Assembly: GCA_963205005.1 (NCBI GenBank)
Contig: CAUJHW010000051.1
Coordinates: 1 to 43,167 of the forward strand
Direction of reading: 5' to 3'
DNA: 43,167 nt
From: Pseudomonadota bacterium
Lineage (GTDB): Bacteria > Pseudomonadota > Alphaproteobacteria > Caulobacterales > Caulobacteraceae
The position numbers were made by a program, and so were the translations under genes. The first letter of the stretch is position 1. Each line of letters starts with the position of its first letter. Shown here one piece after another: positions 24,739-33,588 of this stretch. The notes beneath the pieces were generated by a model. It was given only the letters and a program-made list of their open reading frames with translations, was not told the DNA's origin and did no database searches.

Positions 24739-25518
24739 ATGAAAAACAAGTCCTTCGTGACCCGCCTCACCTTCGTGGCCAGCAGCCGGCCGGAAGCCCA
24801 GGAGGCCCGCGACAAGCTTGCGGCCCGCTATGGCGACGCCGGCATCGACGATGCACAGGTGATCGTCGCCCTGGGCGGTGACGGCTTCATGCTGGAGACG
24901 GTCCACGCGCTCATGGCCACGGGCAAGCCGATCTATGGCATGAACAAGGGCTCCGTCGGCTTCCTGATGAACGAGTTCGCCGACGATGACCTGCTGGGGC
25001 GGATCAATGCCGCCGAGCAGGCCGAGATCCACCCCCTGCGAATGCAGGCCGTGGACGTCGACGGCAAGACACACGAGGCGCTGGCCTTCAACGAGGTCAG
25101 CCTGCTGCGCACCACCCGCCAGGCCGCAAAGCTGCGGATCTCGGTGGACGGAAAGGTGCGGCTGCCGGAACTGATCTGCGACGGCGCGCTGATCTCCACC
25201 CCGATGGGATCGACGGCCTACAACCTCTCGGCTCACGGCCCGATCATCCCCCTGGATTCCAAGATCCTCGCCCTCACTCCGATCAGCGCATTCCGGCCCC
25301 GTCGCTGGCGGGGCGCGCTCCTGTCGCACACCGCGCGCATGCGACTCGAAGTGCTTGAGGCGCCCAAGCGGCCGGTCAGCGCCGTGGCCGACAATTTCGA
25401 GGCGCCCAACGTGATGGAAGTCTACATCGCCGAGGACCGCGACGTGGCCATCTGCATGCTGTTCGACGCCGGGCGCAGCCTGGGCGAACGGGTGCTGGCA
25501 GAGCAGTTCTCGGCTTAG
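24739..25518 (+). CDS. nadK: NAD kinase
   Basis: A 259-residue cytoplasmic enzyme that phosphorylates NAD+ to NADP+. The diagnostic [11 protein letters not shown] (46-56) contains the catalytic Asp. [12 protein letters not shown] follows, then the Asn-Glu pair in AFNEVSLLR (118-119). [22 protein letters not shown] completes the nucleotide site. The length is at the short end of the bacterial family (E. coli 292), since there is little N-terminal extension. A perfect TTGACA lies 37 nt upstream. It is followed on the same strand by the Hpt-like gene after 75 nt. Confidence 0.94.
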   Translation: MKNKSFVTRLTFVASSRPEAQEARDKLAARYGDAGIDDAQVIVALGGDGFMLETVHALMATGKPIYGMNKGSVGFLMNEFADDDLLGRINAAEQAEIHPLRMQAVDVDGKTHEALAFNEVSLLRTTRQAAKLRISVDGKVRLPELICDGALISTPMGSTAYNLSAHGPIIPLDSKILALTPISAFRPRRWRGALLSHTARMRLEVLEAPKRPVSAVADNFEAPNVMEVYIAEDRDVAICMLFDAGRSLGERVLAEQFSA

Positions 25519-25593
25519 ACGACACAGGCGTCACTTTCGCCGCTTATTAACCGCTACCGGATACCGTCCCCGGCGATCCCGTAGGAGAGTCAC

Positions 25594-26076
25594 GTGAGCG
25601 AGCCCAAGTCCGGCCAAATGATCCAGACCCCGAATGCCCTGCGCCTTCGCGTGGGCGGTCGGCTCGGCGCCATCGACCCGGCGGCGATCGCCAAGGCTGA
25701 AGCGGCCCTGAAGAGCCTTTCGGGCAACTTCGTCCAGTGGCTGAACGACGAGATCAGCAAGCTCGAGGGCGCGCGCGCCACGGTGAAAGCCGACGGCGCG
25801 ACCCACGAGAACATGGAGTCGCTCTACCTGCGCGCCCATGACCTCAAGGGCCTCGGCGCCACCTACGGCTTTCCGCTGATCACCCGGATCGCCGGCCTGC
25901 TCTGCCGCCTGATCGACGACAAGTCCAAGCGCCTGCAGGCGCCGATGTCGCTGATCGACGCCCATATCGACGCCATCAAGGCCGCGGCCCGGGACGACAT
26001 CAAGACCGAGGAACACCCGGTCGGGAAGATGCTTGTCCAGGAACTCGAAGGTCGCGTGAAGGAATACGGCGCCTAG
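25594..26076 (+). CDS. Hpt (histidine phosphotransfer) domain protein
   Basis: 160 residues from GTG 25594, which has AGGAG upstream. Residues about 35-155 form a helical bundle. The motif LRAHDLKGLGATYGFPLI (about 79-96) matches the Hpt phospho-acceptor box H-x-x-K-G, with His82 as the predicted phosphorylation site. No kinase or receiver domain is fused, so it would act as a stand-alone shuttle between response regulators or hybrid kinases. The partner is not obvious; the hybrid kinase at 37568-39958 is one candidate by co-occurrence only. It shares a CTAG stop overlap with the convergent Nudix gene. Confidence 0.75.
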   Translation: MSEPKSGQMIQTPNALRLRVGGRLGAIDPAAIAKAEAALKSLSGNFVQWLNDEISKLEGARATVKADGATHENMESLYLRAHDLKGLGATYGFPLITRIAGLLCRLIDDKSKRLQAPMSLIDAHIDAIKAAARDDIKTEEHPVGKMLVQELEGRVKEYGA

Positions 26077-26858
26077 GCGCCGATCCGCTCCATCGGCTCG
26101 GCCACGTCGCCGTAGCCCGCATCCGGCGGCAGGACGAGAACCCGCTTCTCGCCGCGCACCTCGACCTTCGGCAGCACGGTCACCAGCGTCCGCGCCCTGG
26201 CGCGCGCCACGCAGTCGTCGGCGCTGCGGGCTTCCGCCAGCAGCTGGACGTTCATTCGCGTCGGGAAGATCACCGTCCGCTCGCCGGCGGCTTCCATCCG
26301 CAGGATCTCGTGCGGGCCGATCCACTCGGCGTCCACCGCCTCGCGCCCGTCGGCCGCGGCCACCTGATCGGCCGGCGCATGCACGGCATAGAACCAGGTG
26401 TCGAACCGCTTCGGCATCATCACCGGCGTGATCCACCGGGCGAACACGGTCAGGGCGTCCAGGCGCAGGCGCACGCCCAGTTCGCGGATCACGTCGATGA
26501 AGGCCGTCTCGCCCCGGTCGACCGCCGCCCGCACCGCGGGGTCGCAGACCTTGTCGAAATGGGCGCCATCCAGCCCCTCGGCGATCAGGATGCCAGCTTC
26601 CTCATAGGCTTCGCGGATCGCGCCGATCCTCAGCACCCGCTGCTCGTCATCGAAGGCGCCCCAGCCCGTGCAGTGCTCCGCCCAGGCGGGATCCTGGTCG
26701 CCGGCGTGGGTCTTGCCGCCGGGAAACACCAGGGCGCCCGAGGCGAAGTCGATCTGGTGATGGCGCTTGACCATCAGGACCTCGAACGCCGGCTCATCGC
26801 GCAGGAGGAGAATGGTGGCCGACGACTTGGGTTCGGAAGGCTGGGGACGTTCGCTCAT
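26073..26858 (-). CDS. Nudix hydrolase
   Basis: 261 residues. The fold is Nudix: FEVLMVKRHHQIDFASGALVFPGGK opens the box and RIGAIREAYEEAGIL closes it with the REXXEEXG metal-binding core. About 25 residues are inserted inside the box, as in NUDT19/NUDT7-like and related bacterial enzymes, so the substrate may be a CoA derivative or other nucleoside diphosphate. Exact chemistry cannot be told. It is a single gene, convergent with the Hpt gene. 40 nt separate its start from the DUF2336 stop upstream, so it may be read from the DUF2336 promoter. Confidence 0.86.
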   Translation of the reverse strand: MSERPQPSEPKSSATILLLRDEPAFEVLMVKRHHQIDFASGALVFPGGKTHAGDQDPAWAEHCTGWGAFDDEQRVLRIGAIREAYEEAGILIAEGLDGAHFDKVCDPAVRAAVDRGETAFIDVIRELGVRLRLDALTVFARWITPVMMPKRFDTWFYAVHAPADQVAAADGREAVDAEWIGPHEILRMEAAGERTVIFPTRMNVQLLAEARSADDCVARARARTLVTVLPKVEVRGEKRVLVLPPDAGYGDVAEPMERIGA

Positions 26859-26898
26859 GCCTCCAGCTTGGAGCGCGGCCGGCCCGCAGGCAAGCGCC

Positions 26899-28038
26899 TC
26901 AGGCGACGTTGGCCGCTTCGCGGGCGCGACCGGCCATCTGGCCCATGCGGTCGAGCAGGTAGTCCACGTCCTCGCGGGCCGCGGCCTCTGGCTGGGTCAG
27001 AAAGCGCTGAAGCATCCGCTCCTGGAACCGCTCCTGATCCCTCGGCCCGCCGTCGAACTCCATGGAATGGAACGTGTCCACCGCTGCCCGGAAGGCGGGA
27101 AAGATGCGTGCGGGCAGGCCGGCGCGCTCATAGATGGCCCGCAGACCCAGCGGCCCAGCATCATGGATCATCAGCCACGTGCGATGGTGCGGAACCCCGG
27201 CCAGCTCGGCCACGCCCCACTCGAAGAAGGTCATGTGCCCGTGGGCCAGGGCCCGGAGAAGCAGTGAGGCGGTCAGTCGCCGTTCGGCCTGGAGGTGGGT
27301 AACCAGGCCCTTCACGTCGGCGGTGCGCCCGGCCTGGTCGACGATATCGACCGTGGCCCGCTCCGCTGCGCCGGTGGCGATCTCCAGCGCCGCCTGCGCG
27401 CTGAGCGCATGATGAGTGACGAGGTGCTCGCGGACCTGCTCGCTGACCAGGGTCACCAGGCGCTCGCTCACCGAGAGCGGCAGGACCTGTCGATAGGCCA
27501 TGGCCGCCAGAACGCGCTCGGATTTCTCGAAACGGTCGACGATCTGGTTCAGTGAGCCGTCGGAGAAGTCGGCACCGGGATTGGCGCAGGCCACCGTCAG
27601 GGCCCGTTCGCCGCCATGCTCGGCGAGACTGTCGGTGACGACGCGCGAGATCTCCGGGCGCCGGGCGATGGCCACCTGCCGCACGGGTCCGCCCAGCCGC
27701 ACGATCTCGGCGAGGTCGTCGTCGGTGAACACCGGCGAGAACGACAGCAGCGGCAGCGAGACCGCCTCGACGTCCCGGGCCAGCCGGAGCGCCACATCGT
27801 GCGGCACGACGTCGGACGCCCGCAATGTCTCGGCGATCGCCGTGCGCACCTTCTCCGCGGCGTCAGCGGCCATCACCCTGAGGATATCGGCGGCCAGGGC
27901 GCGATCCTCGTCGCTGAGCGCCTCGCGATCCATGGTGACGCAGAGCTTGCGGGCTGCGAGCGCGCGTTCGTCCGGCGTGGCGCACTTCACCAGCGTGCGG
28001 ACGTCCTCATCCGTCAGCGCTGAGCGCGTCGTCGCCAT
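26899..28038 (-). CDS. DUF2336 domain-containing protein (second copy)
   Basis: 379 residues from ATG 28038, which has GGGGAGG about 12 nt upstream. It is all-helical, with HEAT-like repeats: LVKCATPDERALAARKLC, LRVMAADAAEKVRTAIAETL, LARDVEAVSLPLLSFSPVFTDDDLAEIV, VAIARRPEISRVVTDSLAEHG. This repeat set, with the SLPLL and F/SPVFTDDDL segment, is the core DUF2336 signature. There is no enzymatic motif and no export signal. It belongs to the same family as 23576-24688 but is only distantly similar in sequence, so it is not a recent duplication. The function is unknown. Confidence 0.82.
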   Translation of the reverse strand: MATTRSALTDEDVRTLVKCATPDERALAARKLCVTMDREALSDEDRALAADILRVMAADAAEKVRTAIAETLRASDVVPHDVALRLARDVEAVSLPLLSFSPVFTDDDLAEIVRLGGPVRQVAIARRPEISRVVTDSLAEHGGERALTVACANPGADFSDGSLNQIVDRFEKSERVLAAMAYRQVLPLSVSERLVTLVSEQVREHLVTHHALSAQAALEIATGAAERATVDIVDQAGRTADVKGLVTHLQAERRLTASLLLRALAHGHMTFFEWGVAELAGVPHHRTWLMIHDAGPLGLRAIYERAGLPARIFPAFRAAVDTFHSMEFDGGPRDQERFQERMLQRFLTQPEAAAREDVDYLLDRMGQMAGRAREAANVA

Positions 28039-28278
28039 GCCCGTGAGCCCCTCCCCGAAGCAGGACCGGAGTCCCACGAGTCGACATTGCGAGGCGGAGC
28101 TTAACGAGAGGTTGCCAGCCGAATCTGTGGATTAAGGATTTCGCAAACTGCGTCGCCAGGACGCGGGCCGCCGGAAGGATTGGCGCGGCCATGCCGCAGC
28201 GGCCACTGGCGCACGACCGCGCGTTAGCCTAGGCCGGCGGCGCCGCGCTAGCATGGCGGCGAAAGACGGGAGAGAAGC

Positions 28279-29475
28279 GTGCTGCTCAAGGGTCTCAAGG
28301 TCGTCGATTTCTCCGCCTACATCGCCGGACCCGGCGCGGCGTGCATCCTGGGCGACTGGGGCGCCGACGTGATCAAGGTGGAGCGGCCCGGCGGCGACAC
28401 CATGCGCCACGTCTTCGGCGACCACAAAAGCGACCTCGGCGCCAACCCGATCTTCGACCTCGACAATCGCGGCAAGCGGGGGATCGTCCTCGACATCACC
28501 CAGCCCGACGGCCGCGATGCGCTGGCGAAGCTGGCCGAGACGGCGGATGTCTTCCTCACCAACGTCCGGCCGGTGTCGCTGAAGCGCTATGGCCTCGACG
28601 ACAAGACCCTGCGGGCGGCCAACCCCCGCCTCGTCTACGCCGTGATCACCGGCTACGGCCTCGAGGGCCCGGAAGCCCACAAGCCCGGCTTCGACGTGAC
28701 CTCGTTCTGGGCCCGCGCCGGCGTCGCCAACATGACCGCCCCCAAGGGCGCCGACCCGTTCATGCTGCGCACCGGCTTTGGTGACCACATCACGTCGCTG
28801 GCCACGGTGTCGGCCATCCTGGCGGCGCTCTACGAGCAGCAGAAGACCGGCGAAGGCCGGTTGGTGCAGACCTCGCTGCTCACCGCCGGAATCTGGACCG
28901 TCAGCTCCGATCTCGCGGTGCAGCTCAAGTTCGGACGGCTGGCGTCGAACCGCACCCGCGCCAATCCGACCAACGCGCTCGCCAACTTCTTCATGAGCGC
29001 AGACGGACGCTGGTTCGTGCACAACCCGCGCGGATCGAGCGGCGGATGGGAGAAGTTCTGCGAGGTCGCCGGTCGACCCGACCTGGTCACGGACGAACGC
29101 TTCGCCACGGGTCGCGCGCGTCGCGAGAACGCGCTGGCGCTGAACGGCGAGTTCGACGCCGCCTTCGCCGCCCTGCCCTTCGACGAGATCGCCAGGCGGA
29201 TGGACGAGGCCGATCTGGTCTGGTCTGCGGTGCAGACCCCTGCCGAGGTCGCCGCCGATCCGCAGGCCGCGGCCGCCGGGGCCTTCATCGATGTCGAGGA
29301 TGGCCAGGGCGGGACCTTCCGCTCGCCCGCCGCGCCCGCGCGCTTCCCCGGCGCCGACGCCACGGTCCGCCCGCGCGCGCCTCGCCTGGGCGAGCACACC
29401 CGCGATGTCCTGGCCGAGCTGGGCTATGGCGAAGCGCAGATCGAGGCGATGCTGGCGGCAGGCGCCGCCGCCTAG
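28279..29475 (+). CDS. CaiB/BaiF family (class III) CoA-transferase
   Basis: 398 residues. Family III CoA-transferases move CoA between carboxylic acids. The N-terminus LLKGLKVVDFSAYIAGPGAACILGDWGADVIKVERPGGD is the family hallmark. DLDNRGKRGIVLDI and the C-terminal PRLGEHTRDVLAELGY box complete it. The family uses an Asp nucleophile near residue 170; I did not verify the exact residue here. The donor and acceptor are unknown. GTG 28279 has GGGAGAG upstream. No partner acyl-CoA gene is directly adjacent. Its stop shares CTAG with the convergent transglycosylase. Confidence 0.9.
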   Translation: MLLKGLKVVDFSAYIAGPGAACILGDWGADVIKVERPGGDTMRHVFGDHKSDLGANPIFDLDNRGKRGIVLDITQPDGRDALAKLAETADVFLTNVRPVSLKRYGLDDKTLRAANPRLVYAVITGYGLEGPEAHKPGFDVTSFWARAGVANMTAPKGADPFMLRTGFGDHITSLATVSAILAALYEQQKTGEGRLVQTSLLTAGIWTVSSDLAVQLKFGRLASNRTRANPTNALANFFMSADGRWFVHNPRGSSGGWEKFCEVAGRPDLVTDERFATGRARRENALALNGEFDAAFAALPFDEIARRMDEADLVWSAVQTPAEVAADPQAAAAGAFIDVEDGQGGTFRSPAAPARFPGADATVRPRAPRLGEHTRDVLAELGYGEAQIEAMLAAGAAA

Positions 29476-30299
29476 CTGTCCCGGCTGTCGGAGAGAACCT
29501 TCAGCATCTCGCTGGTGAATATCGAGCCGGTCAGGCGGCTGCCGACTCCCATCTGGTCCGAAGGCTGAGAGCCCTTGAGGATCAGGGCGATCAGCGCCTC
29601 CTGCTCCTGCTGGCGGGCCGTGCGGCGCGTCGAGGCGTACTGGATGAAGCCGCCCTGGTCCGGAGCCGGTCCGGTTTCCGCCGGGCCGATGGCGCCGCCG
29701 CTCCCGGCGCCTAGGGTCAGGTTGGCATAGACCTCGCCCACCGTGGCCGCCCGGCCGTCGCGGTAGAAGATCGCCTTGTTCGCGCGGGCGGCGTCAGGAA
29801 ACAGCGAGGCGGCTGCCACGCCAGGGCGCGACTGCATGGCCTCTATAAGCTTCGCGGAGCCCTGCGGCCCCAGGAAGTGCGCAGCGTACAGTTCTCCCGC
29901 CGTCGGGGATCGGCCCACCCGCCCTTTCAGGTACGAGGCGTGGTCGGACGTCAGCTCGCCCGCCATGAGCGAGGCCGCGTGCGGATCGAGTCGCAGGTCC
30001 ATGACCGCGCGTCGAGCGTCGCCGCCCTCGACCCGGTAGCGTCCGTCAGAGCCGCGCGTGATCAGGTCGGCATAACGGGCGTAGCCGTGCTTGGTCCCAT
30101 GCTGCTTCAGCGTGGACAGCCAGGTCTGCTCGACGAACTGGAACAGGCCGGCGGCGGAGGATGACGTGGCCTGGGCGCGGGGGTTGTAGCTGCTCTCCCG
30201 CCCGGCGGTCTTCATCAGGAATCCGAAATCGACGCCCGTCGCCCTGGAGGCGCGTTCGATCGCGGCTTCGACAATGCCCCGGATTCCCTGGACGGCCAT
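29472..30299 (-). CDS. Lytic transglycosylase (SLT-domain) protein
   Basis: 275 residues from ATG 30299. The frame is open to 30380, but the extra codons are atypical and contain a CtrA-like box. The SLT lysozyme-like domain (about 10-160) has the catalytic Glu35 in GRESSYNP, then the family motif SAAGLFQFVEQTW. AGELYAAHFLGPQGSAKLI corresponds to the third SLT motif. It cleaves peptidoglycan glycan strands to give 1,6-anhydro ends. No signal peptide is visible from 30299, which is odd for a cell-wall enzyme; some flagellar or pilus-associated transglycosylases are like this. The C-terminal 80 residues are low-complexity. Confidence 0.8.
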   Translation of the reverse strand: MAVQGIRGIVEAAIERASRATGVDFGFLMKTAGRESSYNPRAQATSSSAAGLFQFVEQTWLSTLKQHGTKHGYARYADLITRGSDGRYRVEGGDARRAVMDLRLDPHAASLMAGELTSDHASYLKGRVGRSPTAGELYAAHFLGPQGSAKLIEAMQSRPGVAAASLFPDAARANKAIFYRDGRAATVGEVYANLTLGAGSGGAIGPAETGPAPDQGGFIQYASTRRTARQQEQEALIALILKGSQPSDQMGVGSRLTGSIFTSEMLKVLSDSRDS

Positions 30300-30322
30300 G
30301 CCCCAGCAATCGCCGGTCATGG

Positions 30323-30337
30323 TTAACGCGTCGCTAA
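30323..30337. promoter_or_regulatory. CtrA-box-like sequence TTAA-N7-CTAA
   Basis: TTAACGCGTCGCTAA lies 24-38 nt upstream of the transglycosylase ATG (30299). It has one mismatch to the CtrA consensus TTAA-N7-TTAA. It could control the transglycosylase or, less likely, the divergent TonB-like gene. Assignment by motif only. Confidence 0.35.
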
Positions 30338-30425
30338 CCTGGGCAATTTCTGCCGCTTGACAGAAACTTACATTCGTCATTTCTTACTGTCGTAATTTCC
30401 CGCCACACCCCTGAGGGAGTACGCC

Positions 30426-31115
30426 ATGATCGCCCGGACCTTCACCCCCTTCGATGCCGCCCCGCCCCGCCGGCGGCTGTCGCCGGGGACTTCCGTCATT
30501 GTCGCGGTCTCGCTGGGCGTCCACGCGACCATCGCGGCCTATCTGGCCCTACAGCAGTTCGCCCCTGCGCCCGCGCCGGTCCTTGCGGACCCACCGCCGC
30601 AGATCGTTGACATCATCGATCTCAAGCCGCCTCTGCCGGAGCCGCCGACGCCGCGCCCCAGCCTTGCCCCGCGCCAGCCCGTCTCGACGGCGGAGACCAC
30701 CTCCACCGTCGAGCCGATCCCGGTAGAACCCGTCCGCACGGAAGAGCCCCCCCGGACCGTGGGGCCCGTCGCCACAATCGGGCCGCCAGCCGACCCGCCC
30801 CAGCCCCCGGCCGACCCCGTGATCCGCAATCCGACGTGGCTGGCCCGGCCGACCGGATTGGAGATGGCCCGCTACTATCCCGACAGCGCCGCCCGTCGCG
30901 AGGTCGAGGGCCTGGCGACAATCACCTGCGCCGTGACCGCCCGTGGCGCGGTGGTCGACTGTCGCATCGCGTCCGAAACGCCCGCGAGCGAGGGTTTCGG
31001 TCCAGCCGCGATCAAGCTGGCTAGGTTCTTCCGCATGAGCCCGCAGACCGTCGACGGTCGCCCGGTCGAGGGCGCGCAGGTCACGATTCCGATCCGCTTC
31101 CGCCTGCCCGGGTGA
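30426..31115 (+). CDS. TonB-like energy transducer
   Basis: 229 residues. A single N-terminal membrane helix (about 24-45) anchors the protein. A Pro-rich periplasmic spacer (about 48-135) follows, with many PxP/EPxP repeats. A C-terminal TonB domain (about 140-229) contains [25 protein letters not shown]. TonB relays the proton-motive force from ExbBD to outer-membrane receptors. No exbB/exbD or receptor gene lies nearby. GGGAG precedes the ATG. A perfect TTGACA (30357-30362) lies upstream but lacks a good -10. Confidence 0.88.
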   Translation: MIARTFTPFDAAPPRRRLSPGTSVIVAVSLGVHATIAAYLALQQFAPAPAPVLADPPPQIVDIIDLKPPLPEPPTPRPSLAPRQPVSTAETTSTVEPIPVEPVRTEEPPRTVGPVATIGPPADPPQPPADPVIRNPTWLARPTGLEMARYYPDSAARREVEGLATITCAVTARGAVVDCRIASETPASEGFGPAAIKLARFFRMSPQTVDGRPVEGAQVTIPIRFRLPG

Positions 31116-31142
31116 GGCCGGCGACGGCCTGCCGGCGGGCGC

Positions 31143-32318
31143 TCAGTAGCTCTTCGGCAGGCCCAGGACGCGCTCGGCGATGTAGTTGAAGATCATCTCG
31201 CGACTGACTGGCGCGAGGCGGGCGATCATCGACTCGCGCATGTAGCGCTCCACGTCGAATTCCTTCGCGTAGCCCATGCCGCCATGGGCCATGACCGCGG
31301 CCTCGCAGGCGCGGTAGCCCGCCTCCCCGCCCAGATACTTGGCGGCATTGGCCTCGGCCCCGCACTCACGGCCGGCGTCGTGCAGGGCGGCCGCCTTGAA
31401 GGCCATCAGGTTGGCGGCCTCCAGTTCCGCCCAGGCCCGGGCCAGCGGATGGGCGACGCCCTGGTTCTGTCCGATGGGACGACCGAAGACCACGCGCGCC
31501 TTCGCGTAGCCCGCCGCCCGCTTCAGGGCCGCCCGGCCAAGACCCACGGCCTCGGCGCCGATCAGCACCCGCTCGGGGTTCAGTCCCTCCAGCAGATAGT
31601 GGAACCCGCGCCCCTCCTCGCCGACGAGGGCGTCGGCCGGCACGTGAAGATCGTCGATGAACACCGAGTTCGATTCGATGGCCTTGCGGCCCATCTTCGG
31701 GATCGGCGTTGCCTGGATCCGCTCGCGGTCGAAGTCCACGTAGAACAGGCTGATCCCGTCGGTCGCCTTCTTCACCTCGGCCTTGGGCGTGGTGCGGGCG
31801 ACAATCAGCATCTTGGTCGCCCGCTGCGCCATGGTCGTCCACATCTTCCGGCCGGAGATGACATAGCCGTTGTTGGTGCGGACCGCCCGGGTGGTCAGGC
31901 TGGTGGTGTCCAGGCCTGCATCCGGCTCTGTGACGCCGAAGCACATTCGGTCCTCGCCGGAAATCAGGCGCGGGATCAGCTTGCGCTTCTGCTCTTCCGT
32001 GCCGAACCGGGCCAGCGGCATGGGGCCGAAGATATTGAGGTGCAGGGCGCTGGCCCCTGAAAAGCCCGCGCCGCTCTCGGCCACCGCCTGCATGGCGATG
32101 GCGGCTTCGGTGAGCCCGAGGCCGGAACCGCCCAGCTCCACCGGCATGGCCGCGCCAAGCCAGCCGGCGCCGGCCATGGCGGCCACGAAGGCCTCGGGGA
32201 AATCCCCCGTTTCGTCGGTGCGCCGCCAGTAGTCGGCGTCGAACCGCTCGCAGAGGCGGAGCACGCTCTCGCGGATCGCCTGCTGTTCCTCGGTGAACCA
32301 GAAGCCGTTCATCGTCAT
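31143..32318 (-). CDS. Acyl-CoA dehydrogenase
   Basis: A 391-residue FAD-dependent dehydrogenase of the acyl-CoA family, introducing a C2-C3 double bond into an acyl-CoA. MCFGVTEPDAGLDTTSL and VISGRKMWTTMA belong to the middle beta domain that binds FAD. The C-terminal block HGGMGYAKEFDVERYMRES is typical of the family. Its start ATG overlaps the stop of the upstream oxidoreductase gene (ATGA), indicating coupled translation. The chain-length preference and electron acceptor are unknown. It is convergent with the TonB-like gene, 27 nt apart. Confidence 0.92.
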   Translation of the reverse strand: MTMNGFWFTEEQQAIRESVLRLCERFDADYWRRTDETGDFPEAFVAAMAGAGWLGAAMPVELGGSGLGLTEAAIAMQAVAESGAGFSGASALHLNIFGPMPLARFGTEEQKRKLIPRLISGEDRMCFGVTEPDAGLDTTSLTTRAVRTNNGYVISGRKMWTTMAQRATKMLIVARTTPKAEVKKATDGISLFYVDFDRERIQATPIPKMGRKAIESNSVFIDDLHVPADALVGEEGRGFHYLLEGLNPERVLIGAEAVGLGRAALKRAAGYAKARVVFGRPIGQNQGVAHPLARAWAELEAANLMAFKAAALHDAGRECGAEANAAKYLGGEAGYRACEAAVMAHGGMGYAKEFDVERYMRESMIARLAPVSREMIFNYIAERVLGLPKSY

Positions 32319-33328
32319 GCCCTGAAGCGTTTCGGGTCGAAGCGTCCGGCGTACGGACCCGGATCGCGTCCGGTCACGAACGCCGTCACGATCTGGGCCA
32401 CAAGCGGCGCGAGCAGCCAGCCGTTGCGGCGGGGTCCGACCGCGAGGACGACCGCGGGTTCGGCGCTGGGCCCCACCATGGGCAGTCCGTCGGACGTCGC
32501 CGCCCGTACGCCGGCCGCGAAGGTCGCGGGCGTTCCGGCCAGGCCAGGAAACAGCTGCAGCCCCGCCGCCAGCAGGGGCTCGGCCTTCGTCGGGTCCACG
32601 GCGTCGTCGCCGAACCCGGGCTCCATGGTCGCGCCGAACGCCATGGCCTCGCCCGGGGCGGCGTAGATGCCCCGGCTGCGAACCACAGCGCCCACCGCCG
32701 GGCGCGCCACGCGAACGATATGGCCCTTGATCGGAGCCAGTCCGGCCAGCTCGGGAGCAAGCTCGAGATCCGCCGACGCCCCTGTGGCGACGACGAGGAC
32801 GTCCGCGTTGCCCCGCGACGATACCCGCCAGGGTCGGAACTGCACGCCGGCCGCCTCTGCCGTGTTCCGAAGCGCGGCAAGCGCGACGGGAGCGTCCACC
32901 CGCCAGTCCTCGCGGCTCAGCAGGGCGCGAGCGAAAGTGTCTGACAGTCCCGGTGCGAGCGCCCGGGCCGTACCGCCGCCGATGTCCATCGGCCGGGCAT
33001 CGAGCGCGGTCAGCGAGGCGGCGACGCCATCCAGCCAGTCGTCGGGTCCCACCGCCAGCGCACCGGTCCGGTCGAGCTCGATCCCGGCGCGTTCGGCCAG
33101 CGCCGGCCAGAGATTCCGCGCCGCCATCAGCAGTCCCGCATGGGGCCGTGCGCTCTCGTCCAGGGCCGCCTCGAACGCGGGCGCGATCATCCCCGCCGCG
33201 ACGCCCGAGGCGTTGCGGTCCGCCGGGTCGCAGACCGTGACCGCGCAGCCGGCGTCCGCAAGGGCTACCGCCGTGGCGAGGCCCAGGACGCCCGCACCGG
33301 CGATCATCACTCTGGGAGGCCTGCTCAT
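32315..33328 (-). CDS. FAD-dependent oxidoreductase (DAO / glycine oxidase ThiO-like)
   Basis: 337 residues with the DAO fold. The FAD-binding GxGxxG is in MIAGAGVLGLATAVALADAG (about 8-27). A second motif, VLVVATGASADLELAPELAGLAPIKGHIVRV, is characteristic of ThiO/glycine oxidase and related amine oxidases. The C-terminal TSDGLPMVGPSAEPAVVLAVGPRRNGWLLAPLVAQIV closes the FAD site. ThiO oxidises glycine for thiazole synthesis. No thiS, thiG or thiE gene or TPP riboswitch is seen here, so a thiamine role is uncertain. It is first in the two-gene unit with the acyl-CoA dehydrogenase. Confidence 0.8.
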   Translation of the reverse strand: MSRPPRVMIAGAGVLGLATAVALADAGCAVTVCDPADRNASGVAAGMIAPAFEAALDESARPHAGLLMAARNLWPALAERAGIELDRTGALAVGPDDWLDGVAASLTALDARPMDIGGGTARALAPGLSDTFARALLSREDWRVDAPVALAALRNTAEAAGVQFRPWRVSSRGNADVLVVATGASADLELAPELAGLAPIKGHIVRVARPAVGAVVRSRGIYAAPGEAMAFGATMEPGFGDDAVDPTKAEPLLAAGLQLFPGLAGTPATFAAGVRAATSDGLPMVGPSAEPAVVLAVGPRRNGWLLAPLVAQIVTAFVTGRDPGPYAGRFDPKRFRA

Positions 33329-33588
33329 GCGCCTAACGAGCCGGTCGGCCGCCGAAAATCAAGGGGTCCGCGCGACCGCCCCCCGTCCCGGGCCTTCGGC
33401 TCGCCTCCCCAAATGCCGATTGCGGGCGGGGTCAACGCCTCTTAGCATTCCGGACCAAGCCGTTGGGGAGGCTGGCCGAGTGCGCTCGGGCGCCGGAACC
33501 TTGTTTCCGCACCGACGCATTCCGGCAATGCAGGCGAATACCGGTCTACCTAGAAGAGACGGTATGTTTTGGAGGGGGGACTCCGCAC

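Noticed and set aside
28039..28278. TTAACGAGAGGTTGCC as a CtrA box
   Set aside because: Only one half-site matches; the second half is TTGC. Nothing else of note in the 240-nt gap.
33463..33535. tRNA-Ser/Leu-like opening GGCTGGCCGAGTGCGCTCGGG
   Set aside because: No matching acceptor arm and no T-loop GTTCGA; not a tRNA.
33329..33588. Possible TPP riboswitch for the ThiO-like gene
   Set aside because: The CUGAGA and ACCUGA core motifs are not found on either strand of the 260-nt gap.
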